Shown here: piece by piece, positions 18,408-25,220 of the stretch
Layout of the letters: every line of letters starts with the position of its first letter
Numbering within the stretch: position 1 is the stretch's first letter
Source: Eubacteriales bacterium
GTDB taxonomy: Bacteria > Bacillota > Clostridia > Oscillospirales > Oscillospiraceae
Reading direction: 5' to 3'
Assembly: GCA_030529655.1 (NCBI GenBank)
Contig: JAUMWJ010000009.1
Location: 1 to 53,495, forward strand
Length of the DNA stretch: 53,495 nt
Program-made: the position numbers and the translations under genes
The notes under the pieces: generated by a model
Seen by the model: only the letters and a program-made list of their open reading frames with translations
Databases searched by the model: none
What the model was told of the DNA's origin: nothing

Positions 18408-18602
18408 ATGATGGATTATTTGCCCGAAGCCGTTATCTATTCCAAGGAATGTCCCCTATACTACGCCATGTTATACGACGCAGTCACAAAGGCCATTGAC
18501 GCATTGCAGCATCAAAATTACGGGACGGCGTTGGAAACGCTTTCGCTGATACAGGAAAGTTCGTTGGCTGTTTATCGAAAATCAAAAGAAGATGGTAAGT
18601 AA
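18408..18602 (+). CDS. Small protein of unknown function (64 residues)
   Basis: A short gene I do not recognise. It has GAAGGTG five bases before an ATG doublet (18408 and 18411), lies divergently from the RHH gene, and ends just before a strong terminator. These features together support a real gene. The protein is acidic and helical, begins MDYLPEAVIYSKECPLYYAM, has no membrane segment or signal, and has one cysteine. It might work with the RHH protein; no function is assigned. Confidence 0.55.
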   Translation: MMDYLPEAVIYSKECPLYYAMLYDAVTKAIDALQHQNYGTALETLSLIQESSLAVYRKSKEDGK

Positions 18603-18607
18603 AAGAA

Positions 18608-18645
18608 CAAGGGCGGGGCTGATGCCCCGCCCTTGAGGCGTTTTT
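18608..18645 (+). terminator. GC-rich terminator
   Basis: A 12-base perfect GC-rich stem (18608-18619 with 18624-18635) with a TGAT loop. After AGGCG comes a run of T. It follows the 64-codon gene and faces the end of the minus-strand PLP enzyme gene. Confidence 0.85.
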
Positions 18646-18660
18646 AATGACGCTTATATC

Positions 18661-20142
18661 TTACAGGTTCTTCAGCAGACCGGTGGCCTCGTTGAACTCG
18701 TTGATCAGCTCATCCAGCTCCTTGGCCTGAGCGTGGACGGCATCCCAAGTGTTCTCCACATCGTACCACTGAGCGTTCAGATCCTCAACATCCATAGCCT
18801 GCTGCTCAACCCAAGTGTAGTACTTCAGGTTGTGGACGCGCTTACGATCAGCGTAGGTCAGCTCGATCATGTTGTCGGTCTTCAGACCCAGCATATGCAG
18901 AGCGTGATCCTTAGCGGCCTCAACACCGTTGTAAGCACCGTGCATCTCGTTCAGCTCTTCGATACGGCTGCCGTACATCACAGCGGAGTCGGTCAGAACG
19001 GTAGCAACGACATCGTTCTCGGTCAGCTCATAGTACTTAGCCATCTTGATGCAGCACAGCACGTTAGCGATACCGGAGATACCCAGCCAGCTCATCTTCT
19101 CGACCTGCTCGTCGGACATGCCCAGTTCTTCCTTCATGTACTTCTTGCCGTCGGCGGTGTTGAACAGGCGCAGCAGACGCTGAGAGTCTTCATCATCGAT
19201 AGCAATCGCCATGTCGGTGTTCTTCACATTGTGGATCCAGGGGATGTGCTTGTCGCCGATACCCTCGATACGGTGGCCGCCAAAGCCGTTGTTCACGATG
19301 GTGGGGCACTGCAGAGCTTCACCAACAGCCAGCTTCAGGTGGGGATAACGCTCCTTCAGCAGATCGCCGGCGGACATGGTGCCAGCGCTGCCGGAAGTGA
19401 AGCAAGCGCCGGCAAAGTTCTGGCCGGGCTTCTTGATGGACTCAAACAGATCTGCCAGAGCATAACCGGTGACATTGTAGTGCCACAGGGGGTTGCCCAT
19501 CTCAGCAAACTGGTTGAAGATCATCATGGTGGGATCCTGCTTCAGTTCCCAAGTCTTGTCGAAGATTTCCTTCACGTTGGACTCGCAGCCGGGGGTAGCA
19601 ATGATCTGGCCGGCGATGGACTTCAGCCAATCGAAACGCTCCTTGGACATATCCTGAGGCAGAATAGCAACGGACTCGCAAGCCAGCAGCTTGGAGTTGA
19701 AAGCGCCGCCACGGCAGTAGTTACCGGTGGAGGGCCATACAGCGTGATGATAGGTAGCGTCAAACTGACCGGTCACCAGACGGGGAGCCAGGCAGCCGAA
19801 GGAAGCGCCGACCTTGTGGCAGCCGGTGGGGAACCACTTACCGGACATAGCAACGATGCGGCAGGGAACGCCACTGAGCTCGCTGGGAATCTCCACATAG
19901 TTGGGAGTGGCCTGGAACAGACCGCCCTTTTCCTTGGCTTCGTTCTTCCAGGAAATACGGAACAGGTTGACAGGATCAACGTCCCACAGACCGGTGTTGC
20001 TGAGCTTAGCCTTGATCTTCTCGGGGATCAGATCGGGGTTCTGCATCTGAGCGATGGTGGGGATGATGATGTTGTTTTCCTTTGCCTTCTGGATATTGTG
20101 CTCCAGACCGGCCTTGTTGATAGACAGATCAATTTTTCCCAT
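18661..20142 (-). CDS. Fold-type II PLP-dependent enzyme, putative ammonia-lyase-like
   Basis: A 493-residue enzyme of the cysteine synthase/threonine dehydratase superfamily (fold type II). The likely Schiff-base lysine is Lys110 in CHKVGAS, the substrate loop is STGN at 138-141, and the phosphate-binding glycine loop is TSGSAGT at 249-255. It is about 90 residues longer than E. coli diaminopropionate ammonia-lyase (YgeX) and not clearly its orthologue. Its place beside ygeY, ygeW and arcC suggests it fills the YgeX role in purine breakdown; this is inference. The start at 20142 lies one base after the regulator stop codon and uses AGGAGG inside the regulator gene. Confidence 0.82.
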   Translation of the reverse strand: MGKIDLSINKAGLEHNIQKAKENNIIIPTIAQMQNPDLIPEKIKAKLSNTGLWDVDPVNLFRISWKNEAKEKGGLFQATPNYVEIPSELSGVPCRIVAMSGKWFPTGCHKVGASFGCLAPRLVTGQFDATYHHAVWPSTGNYCRGGAFNSKLLACESVAILPQDMSKERFDWLKSIAGQIIATPGCESNVKEIFDKTWELKQDPTMMIFNQFAEMGNPLWHYNVTGYALADLFESIKKPGQNFAGACFTSGSAGTMSAGDLLKERYPHLKLAVGEALQCPTIVNNGFGGHRIEGIGDKHIPWIHNVKNTDMAIAIDDEDSQRLLRLFNTADGKKYMKEELGMSDEQVEKMSWLGISGIANVLCCIKMAKYYELTENDVVATVLTDSAVMYGSRIEELNEMHGAYNGVEAAKDHALHMLGLKTDNMIELTYADRKRVHNLKYYTWVEQQAMDVEDLNAQWYDVENTWDAVHAQAKELDELINEFNEATGLLKNL

Positions 20143-20143
20143 G

Positions 20144-20791
20144 TTACTTTTCCTCCTGTTTTTTGTTGGCATCAATATAAGAATATAATGTATATTTGGA
20201 AATACCGAAGTATTTTGCCACTTTGTCACCTGACTTGGTAATCAGGAATGCACCGCTTTCATTCAAAAACTGAATTGCCTTGATCTTGTCGTCCTTGTTC
20301 ATTAAAGCCACCGGCTTCCCGATCATGGTGACAGACTGCTTGATCAGTTCGTTAAGCACATCATTCACATTGACCAGCTTTTCCGGTTCCTTTTGTTCCT
20401 TGTCGGTCGGCAGAAGCATATCTTCCACTTCCTTCTTCATCATCAGCAGCGCCGTTACATCGTAGTTAATGGAGAAGATCGCCGCTACTACGCCTTTGCT
20501 GTTGCGTATGTAAAGTGAAGAGGATTTCAGAATCTTTCCGTCAGACGTGCGTGTCAGATAGCAGAGATGATCCTTCGCCTCTTTATCCTGACTGCGCAGT
20601 TGATCAAGTACCACCTTGGACGCACCGTCGCCGATTTTACGGCCGGATACATGTCCATTCACTATATATATAATGGAATGATCCGAATGGCGGCTGTTGA
20701 CATCGTGTATAACGACTTCGCACTTACTGCCGAATTGGGCCGCAATACCGTCCGCCAACTGCTTTAAGGTGTCCAGCTTTTTGCTTTCCAT
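20144..20791 (-). CDS. DauR-like transcriptional regulator (YheO-PAS plus HTH)
   Basis: A 215-residue regulator. Residues ~5-120 match the YheO-like PAS domain (CEVVIHDV and IYIVNGHVSGRKIGD), and residues ~150-205 match the DauR-type helix-turn-helix ending KYFGISKYTLYSYID. In family members the PAS domain senses a small molecule. The gene is cotranscribed and probably translationally coupled with the PLP enzyme gene, and it is divergent from ygeY. It is the obvious local regulator of the purine/amino-acid island; the ligand is unknown. Confidence 0.88.
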   Translation of the reverse strand: MESKKLDTLKQLADGIAAQFGSKCEVVIHDVNSRHSDHSIIYIVNGHVSGRKIGDGASKVVLDQLRSQDKEAKDHLCYLTRTSDGKILKSSSLYIRNSKGVVAAIFSINYDVTALLMMKKEVEDMLLPTDKEQKEPEKLVNVNDVLNELIKQSVTMIGKPVALMNKDDKIKAIQFLNESGAFLITKSGDKVAKYFGISKYTLYSYIDANKKQEEK

Positions 20792-20830
20792 GTATCGCCC
20801 TCCTGCCCATCTTTAATTTTCACCATGTTC

Positions 20831-20858
20831 ATCATACCACATTTTCGCCAGAAATCAA
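20831..20858 (-). promoter_or_regulatory. Promoter of the regulator-PLP enzyme operon
   Basis: On the minus strand TTGATT (20853-20858) and TATGAT (20831-20836) are spaced by 16 bases, about 40 bases upstream of the regulator start. Confidence 0.5.
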
Positions 20859-20899
20859 TGCTTTCTACAAAAAAATTTTTAGGTTTAATAAATTTTTGT

Positions 20900-20929
20900 T
20901 TGACTTCCACGAATGGTGTGTTATTATAG
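20900..20929 (+). promoter_or_regulatory. Promoter of ygeY
   Basis: TTGACT (20900-20905) with TATTAT (20922-20927, spacer 16) or TTATAG (20924-20929, spacer 18), about 60 bases upstream of the ygeY start. An A/T-tract region lies between it and the divergent regulator promoter. Confidence 0.5.
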
Positions 20930-20987
20930 TGTTGTAAGAAACCAAACTTACCCACAAATTGTAATTATTATAATATGGAGGTACACT

Positions 20988-22385
20988 ATGGATTTTGAAG
21001 CGATCAAAAAGGCTGCTGAGGGCTATAAGCCCGCGATGAGCAAGTTCCTGCGTGACATGATTGCCATTCCTTCCGAGTCCTGCGAGGAAGAGGGCGTTGT
21101 TAAGCGTATTGCCGAAGAGATGAAGGCCCTGGGCTACGACAAGGTCGAGTTCGACAAGCTGGGTAATGTCATCGGCTGGATGGGCAATGGCGACAAGATC
21201 ATTGCTATCGACTCCCATATTGATACCGTTGGTATCGGCAACATCAACAACTGGGAATGCAACCCCTACGAAGGCTATGAGACTGATGATATTATCTATG
21301 GCCGCGGCGGCAGCGACCAGGAAGGCGGCATGGCTTCCGCTACCTACGGCGTGAAGATCATGAAGGATCTGAACCTGATCCCCGAGGGCTACAAGATGAT
21401 GGTCGTCGGCTCCGTTCAGGAAGAGGATTGCGACGGTATGTGCTGGCAGTCCATCGTGAACGAGTACTTCAACGGTCCCGAAGATGCACGCAACCAGGTT
21501 GAGTTCGTCATCTCCACCGAGCCCACCGACGGCGGTATCTATCGCGGTCATCGCGGCCGTATGGAAATCCGCGTTGATATGCGCGGCATCTCCTGCCACG
21601 GCTCCGCTCCCGAGCGCGGTGACAACGCTATCCACAAGATGGCTGAGGTTATCGAGAACGTTCGCGACCTGAACGAGAATCCCGCTGACGGTTCCACCGA
21701 GATCAACGGCCTGGTCAAGATGCTGGATCCCAAGTTCAACCCCGATCATTATGAAGATGCTCGTTTCCTGGGTAAGGGTACCTGCACCACTTCTCAGATC
21801 TTCTACACCTCTCCCTCCCGCTGCGCTGTTGCTGATAGCTGCGCTATCTCCATCGACCGTCGTATGACCGCCGGTGAGACCTATCAGTCCTGCCTGAAGG
21901 AGATCGAGGATCTGCCCGCCTGCAAGAAGTATGCTAAGGACGTCAAGGTTTCCATGTATATGTATGACCGTCCCGCATGGACCGGTCACGTCTACGAGAC
22001 CGAGTGCTTCTTCCCCACCTGGATCAACAAGGAGTCCGCTCCTCACGTTCAGGCTCTGATCGATGCTCACCACGGTCTGTGGGGCACCGAGCGTCTGATG
22101 CCCACCGAGCTGGCTGCTTCCAAGCGCGAAGGCCGTCCTCTGACCGATAAGTGGACCTTCTCCACCAACGGTGTTTCCATCCAGGGTCGTTATGGTATCC
22201 CTTGCGTCGGCTTCGGCCCCGGTGCTGAGTCTCAGGCTCACGCTCCCAACGAAGTGACCTTCAAGCAGGATCTGGTGACCTGCGCCGCTCTGTACGCTGC
22301 AGTTCCCGGCCTGTACAAGCCCGAGAACAAGGACGGCTCCGCTACCTCCTTCCGTCAGGAGCTGACCGGCAACGACATCAAGTAA
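20988..22385 (+). CDS. ygeY: YgeY-family M20 metallohydrolase
   Basis: Zinc-dependent M20/ArgE/DapE-type amidohydrolase of the selenium-metabolism-linked YgeY family, 465 residues. Metal ligands appear as His77 in DSHIDT, bridging Asp110 in [10 protein letters not shown], and the catalytic pair Glu145-Glu146 in VQEEDC. Homologues belong to the E. coli ygeW-ygfK cluster, now tied to anaerobic purine/urate breakdown. YgeY probably hydrolyses an N-carbamoyl or formyl intermediate; that step is inferred. The start at 20988 follows GGAGG. Codons favour GCT, GGT, CGT and TCC, as in highly expressed genes. It is followed by a 13-base-pair hairpin before ygeW. Confidence 0.9.
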   Translation: MDFEAIKKAAEGYKPAMSKFLRDMIAIPSESCEEEGVVKRIAEEMKALGYDKVEFDKLGNVIGWMGNGDKIIAIDSHIDTVGIGNINNWECNPYEGYETDDIIYGRGGSDQEGGMASATYGVKIMKDLNLIPEGYKMMVVGSVQEEDCDGMCWQSIVNEYFNGPEDARNQVEFVISTEPTDGGIYRGHRGRMEIRVDMRGISCHGSAPERGDNAIHKMAEVIENVRDLNENPADGSTEINGLVKMLDPKFNPDHYEDARFLGKGTCTTSQIFYTSPSRCAVADSCAISIDRRMTAGETYQSCLKEIEDLPACKKYAKDVKVSMYMYDRPAWTGHVYETECFFPTWINKESAPHVQALIDAHHGLWGTERLMPTELAASKREGRPLTDKWTFSTNGVSIQGRYGIPCVGFGPGAESQAHAPNEVTFKQDLVTCAALYAAVPGLYKPENKDGSATSFRQELTGNDIK

Positions 22386-22400
22386 TTTCGTTGGTTTCTT

Positions 22401-22429
22401 CCGATGAGCCGTGATTCACGGCTCATCGG
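22401..22429 (+). other. Intercistronic hairpin between ygeY and ygeW
   Basis: A perfect 13-base stem (22401-22413 with 22417-22429) and a three-base loop. No T run follows, so it is more likely an RNA processing or stabilising element than a terminator. Confidence 0.7.
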
Positions 22430-22482
22430 GGAATCATATACCTATTAAAATATTAAATAATTTTACAAGGAGAATGACAACA

Positions 22483-23676
22483 ATGAGCAAGACTGTTGAA
22501 CTGGCTCGTCACCTCGAGACCCTGCATATCAACAATATGTACAAGAACGATTTCTATTGGACTTGGGACAAGACCGATGATGAAATCGATGCTATCTTCA
22601 CCGTCGCTGACGCTCTGCGCGACCTGCGTGAGCGCAACAAGAGCACCCGCGTGTTCGATTCCGGCCTGGGTATTTCCCTGTTCCGCGACAACTCCACCCG
22701 TACCCGTTTCTCCTTCGCTTCCGCCTGCAACCTGCTGGGTCTGGAAGAGCAGGTTCTGGACGAGAAGAAGTCCCAGATCGCTCACGGTGAGACCGTTCGT
22801 GAGACCGCTAACATGGTTTCCTTCATGGCTGATGTCATCGGTATCCGCGATGATATGTACATTGGCCAGGGCCATACCTATCAGAAGACCTTCATGGACG
22901 CTCTGGAAGACGGTTACCGTCAGGGCATCCTGGAGCAGCGCCCCACTCTGGTGAATCTGCAGTGCGACGTTGACCACCCCACTCAGTGCATGGCTGATAT
23001 GCTGCACGTGATCCACTACTTCGGTGGTGTGGAGAACCTGAAGGGCAAGAAGGTTGCTATGACTTGGGCTTATTCTCCCTCCTATGGCAAGCCCCTGTCC
23101 GTTCCTCAGGGCGTCATCGGTCTGTTCACCCGTTTCGGCATGGACGTGACTCTGGCTCACCCCGAAGGATACGACGTTATGCCCGAGGTCGAGGAAGTCG
23201 CCCGCAAGAACTGCGAGAAGTACGGCTCCAAGTTCCACAAGACCAACAGCATGGCTGAGGCCTTCAAGGATGCTGATATCGTTTATCCCAAGTCCTGGGC
23301 TCCCTTCGCTGCTATGGAAGAGCGCACCAAGCTGTACTCCGCCGGCGATCAGGCTGGTATCGATGCTCTGGAAAAGCGCCTGCTGGCTCAGAATGCCGAG
23401 CATAAGGATTGGGCTTGCACCGAGGAAATGATGAAGCTGACCAAGGACGGTAAGGCTCTGTACATGCACTGCCTGCCCGCCGACATCACCGGTCTGAGCT
23501 GCAAGGAAGGCGAAGTTGATAACTCCGTGTTCGATCGTTATATCGTTCCCCTGTACAAGGAAGCTTCCTACAAGCCCTATATCATTGCTGCTATGATCTT
23601 CATGTCCCAGGTTAAGGATCCCGTCAAGGCCCTGATGAAGCTGGACGCTGCTGACGATCATCGCAAGCTGTTCTAA
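22483..23676 (+). CDS. ygeW: YgeW-type knotted carbamoyltransferase
   Basis: Aspartate/ornithine carbamoyltransferase-fold protein of the YgeW family, 397 residues. The carbamoyl-phosphate motif STRTRF is at residues 71-76, DHPTQ near 167, and HCLPAD near 329, so the carbamoyl-phosphate site is intact. In the purine-breakdown setting it would run in the phosphorolytic direction, releasing carbamoyl phosphate from a ureido compound for the neighbouring carbamate kinase. The natural substrate is not proven. The start at 22483 has AAGGAG ten bases before; the ATG at 22474 is too close to that site. Confidence 0.9.
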   Translation: MSKTVELARHLETLHINNMYKNDFYWTWDKTDDEIDAIFTVADALRDLRERNKSTRVFDSGLGISLFRDNSTRTRFSFASACNLLGLEEQVLDEKKSQIAHGETVRETANMVSFMADVIGIRDDMYIGQGHTYQKTFMDALEDGYRQGILEQRPTLVNLQCDVDHPTQCMADMLHVIHYFGGVENLKGKKVAMTWAYSPSYGKPLSVPQGVIGLFTRFGMDVTLAHPEGYDVMPEVEEVARKNCEKYGSKFHKTNSMAEAFKDADIVYPKSWAPFAAMEERTKLYSAGDQAGIDALEKRLLAQNAEHKDWACTEEMMKLTKDGKALYMHCLPADITGLSCKEGEVDNSVFDRYIVPLYKEASYKPYIIAAMIFMSQVKDPVKALMKLDAADDHRKLF

Positions 23677-23707
23677 TTCAGATTAGTTAGAATAAGTTGC
23701 ATTTCCG

Positions 23708-23740
23708 AAGGCGGGAGTGTCTCGCGACACTCCCGCCTTT
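23708..23740 (+). other. Intercistronic hairpin between ygeW and arcC
   Basis: A perfect 14-base stem (23708-23721 with 23726-23739) with a TCGC loop, followed by only three T residues. It may be a weak terminator or an mRNA-stability element within the operon. Confidence 0.7.
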
Positions 23741-23773
23741 ACCCATGACACATATTAAAAGAGGTAATAGAAA

Positions 23774-24709
23774 ATGAGCAAGAAAATTGTTATTGCGCTG
23801 GGTGGCAACGCTCTGGGTAACACCGCCACTGAGCAGTTGGAGTTGGTTGCCAACACTGCCAAGGCCATTGTTGATCTGATCGCTGAAGGTAACGAGGTCG
23901 TCATCGCACACGGTAATGGCCCTCAGGTCGGTATGATCAATCTGGGTCTGTCCACCGCCGCTGAGTCCGGTGCTATCAAGGCCGATATGCCTTTCCCCGA
24001 ATGCGGCGCTATGTCCGAGGGTTACATCGGTTATCATCTGCAGCAGGCCATCGGCAATGAGCTGGTTTCCCGCGGCATGAACAAGCCCGTGGCTACCATC
24101 GTTACTCAGACCGTCGTGTCTGAGGATGACCCCGCTTTCCAGAATCCCACCAAGCCCGTTGGCGCTTTCTATGACAAGGAAACCGCAGAGCGCATTGCTG
24201 CGGAAAAGGGCTTCACCATGGTTGAGGATGCCGGTCGTGGCTATCGTCGTGTTGTCCCCTCCCCCAAGCCCTTCGACATCGTTGAGGCCGCTTCCATCAA
24301 GACGCTGGTTGACGCCGGTAATGTAGTCATCGCAGTGGGCGGCGGCGGTATTCCTGTTATCCGCAAGGACGGCATGGTTTCCGGTACTCCCGCCGTTATC
24401 GATAAGGACTTCGGTTCCGAGCTGCTGGCTGAGCTGCTGGATGCCGATATGCTGATCATCCTGACCGCTGTTGAAAAGGTCGCTATCAACTTCAACAAGC
24501 CCGATCAGAAGGGTCTGGATGACCTGACTCCCGCCGAGGCATCTGAGTACATTGCTCAGAACCAGTTCGCTAAGGGCTCCATGCTGCCCAAGGTTCAGGC
24601 CGCTGTCAAGTTTGCTGAGTCCAAGCCCGGCCGCACCGCTCTGATCACCCTGCTGGAGAAGGCCAAGGACGGTATCGCCGGCAAGACCGGTACCCGTATC
24701 CATCAGTAA
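23774..24709 (+). CDS. arcC: Carbamate kinase
   Basis: Transfers phosphate from carbamoyl phosphate to ADP, giving ATP plus carbamate (then ammonia and CO2). The 311-residue protein has the ArcC/YqeA signatures KIVIALGGNAL at the N-terminus, HGNGPQVG near 44-51, and GGGGIPV near 191. Downstream of YgeW it would be the substrate-level phosphorylation step of the island. A GAGGTAATAG site precedes the ATG. The last codons and flanking 3' sequence recur as a 56-base repeat at 24831-24886. Confidence 0.95.
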   Translation: MSKKIVIALGGNALGNTATEQLELVANTAKAIVDLIAEGNEVVIAHGNGPQVGMINLGLSTAAESGAIKADMPFPECGAMSEGYIGYHLQQAIGNELVSRGMNKPVATIVTQTVVSEDDPAFQNPTKPVGAFYDKETAERIAAEKGFTMVEDAGRGYRRVVPSPKPFDIVEAASIKTLVDAGNVVIAVGGGGIPVIRKDGMVSGTPAVIDKDFGSELLAELLDADMLIILTAVEKVAINFNKPDQKGLDDLTPAEASEYIAQNQFAKGSMLPKVQAAVKFAESKPGRTALITLLEKAKDGIAGKTGTRIHQ

Positions 24710-24724
24710 TATCTTCCATTTTGA
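24669..24724 (+). repeat. Direct repeat, copy 1 (3' end of arcC)
   Basis: This 56-base segment covers the last 13 or so codons of arcC plus 15 bases of 3' flank. It recurs at 24831-24886 with a single difference (T versus C), an offset of 162 bases. Confidence 0.95.
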
Positions 24725-24755
24725 CAGGAGAGGCAAAAGCCTCTCCTGTTCTTTT
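24724..24755 (+). terminator. Terminator after arcC
   Basis: An 11-base perfect stem (24724-24734 with 24739-24749), AAAA loop, then a T-rich tail TCTTTT. Confidence 0.85.
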
Positions 24756-24786
24756 AGGCGATCAGCCGTCCTTTATTAAAATTCAT

Positions 24787-24832
24787 GCGCCACTTTCGCC
24801 ATGCGAAAGCGCGGTGGCGACACCGTCGCCAC
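24787..24832. repeat. REP-like double hairpin element
   Basis: CTTTCGC-CAT-GCGAAAG (24793-24809) is one perfect hairpin and GTGGCGAC-ACC-GTCGCCAC (24814-24832) another. CGCCAC at 24788-24793 could also pair with GTGGCG at 24814-24819, giving a competing fold. It sits between the two copies of the arcC 3' repeat. It resembles repetitive extragenic palindromes, but other copies must be found genome-wide. Confidence 0.5.
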
Positions 24833-24886
24833 GGTATCGCCGGCAAGACCGGCACCCGTATCCATCAGTAATATCTTCCATTTTGA
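24831..24886 (+). repeat. Direct repeat, copy 2 (duplicate of arcC 3' end)
   Basis: 55 of 56 bases match 24669-24724. No open frame or start codon makes this copy a gene; it is a non-coding duplicate of the arcC tail. Confidence 0.95.
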
Positions 24887-24916
24887 AAAGAGAGACTTCG
24901 GTTTCTCTTTTCTTTT
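24885..24916 (+). terminator. Second terminator downstream of arcC
   Basis: A 12-base stem with one G-T pair (24885-24896 with 24901-24912), a TTCG tetraloop and four T residues. It lies just after repeat copy 2, in the same relation as the first terminator has to copy 1. Confidence 0.8.
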
Positions 24917-25077
24917 ATCATGTCCTATGCCCTGTCTTTCAATGGACGCCACACAGCTATCATGGATTTTTTTATTGAGAACAAATGTTTTTTTTCATTG
25001 CAATACTAATATTGTCCAAATTTTACAAATTATTTTTGTGCAAGCATCATAAAAATTGTCATCTGTGCTATTTCCAG

Positions 25078-25106
25078 TTGAAATTCTGTTTATCATCCTG
25101 TATAAT
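25078..25106 (+). promoter_or_regulatory. Promoter of the BMP lipoprotein gene
   Basis: TTGAAA (25078-25083) and TATAAT (25101-25106) with a 17-base spacer; a 114-base leader follows before the start codon. Confidence 0.7.
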
Positions 25107-25130
25107 ACATCTGTCGCACGAATAAAAAGT

Positions 25131-25172
25131 GAATTTCGGACAACTGTCCGTTTTTCAGATATCCGGAAATTC
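25131..25172 (+). promoter_or_regulatory. Possible attenuator in the leader
   Basis: CGGAC (25137-25141) and GTCCG (25146-25150) form a short hairpin followed by five T residues, like a weak terminator. GAATTTCGGA (25131-25140) could instead pair with TCCGGAAATTC (25162-25172). No known riboswitch class was recognised. Confidence 0.35.
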
Positions 25173-25220
25173 TTTCTTCTTTCGCCGGGTATCAAAATAT
25201 TAAAGGAGGAACAAACAAGC

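Larger units (their letters stand above)
24710..25220. other. 511-base gene-free region between arcC and the BMP lipoprotein gene
   Basis: I see no gene here. It holds two terminators, a pair of overlapping hairpins at 24787-24832, the second copy of the arcC 3' repeat, an AT-rich stretch (24917-25077) with nothing recognisable, a promoter at 25078-25106 and a 114-base leader with possible attenuator structure. Confidence 0.8.

Noticed and set aside
18661-20142. Calling this gene ygeX outright
   Set aside because: Length and motif environment differ from E. coli diaminopropionate ammonia-lyase, so only a possible functional replacement is proposed.
20988-24709. Arginine deiminase (ADI) operon with arcC
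   Set aside because: arcC is present but arcA is absent, and YgeW/YgeY features differ from ornithine carbamoyltransferase and ADI.
24793-24809. Intrinsic terminator
   Set aside because: The stem is followed by GC-rich sequence rather than T residues, so it is not a terminator.
25107-25220. Purine riboswitch before the BMP gene
   Set aside because: The conserved three-way junction bases of the purine class are not found.
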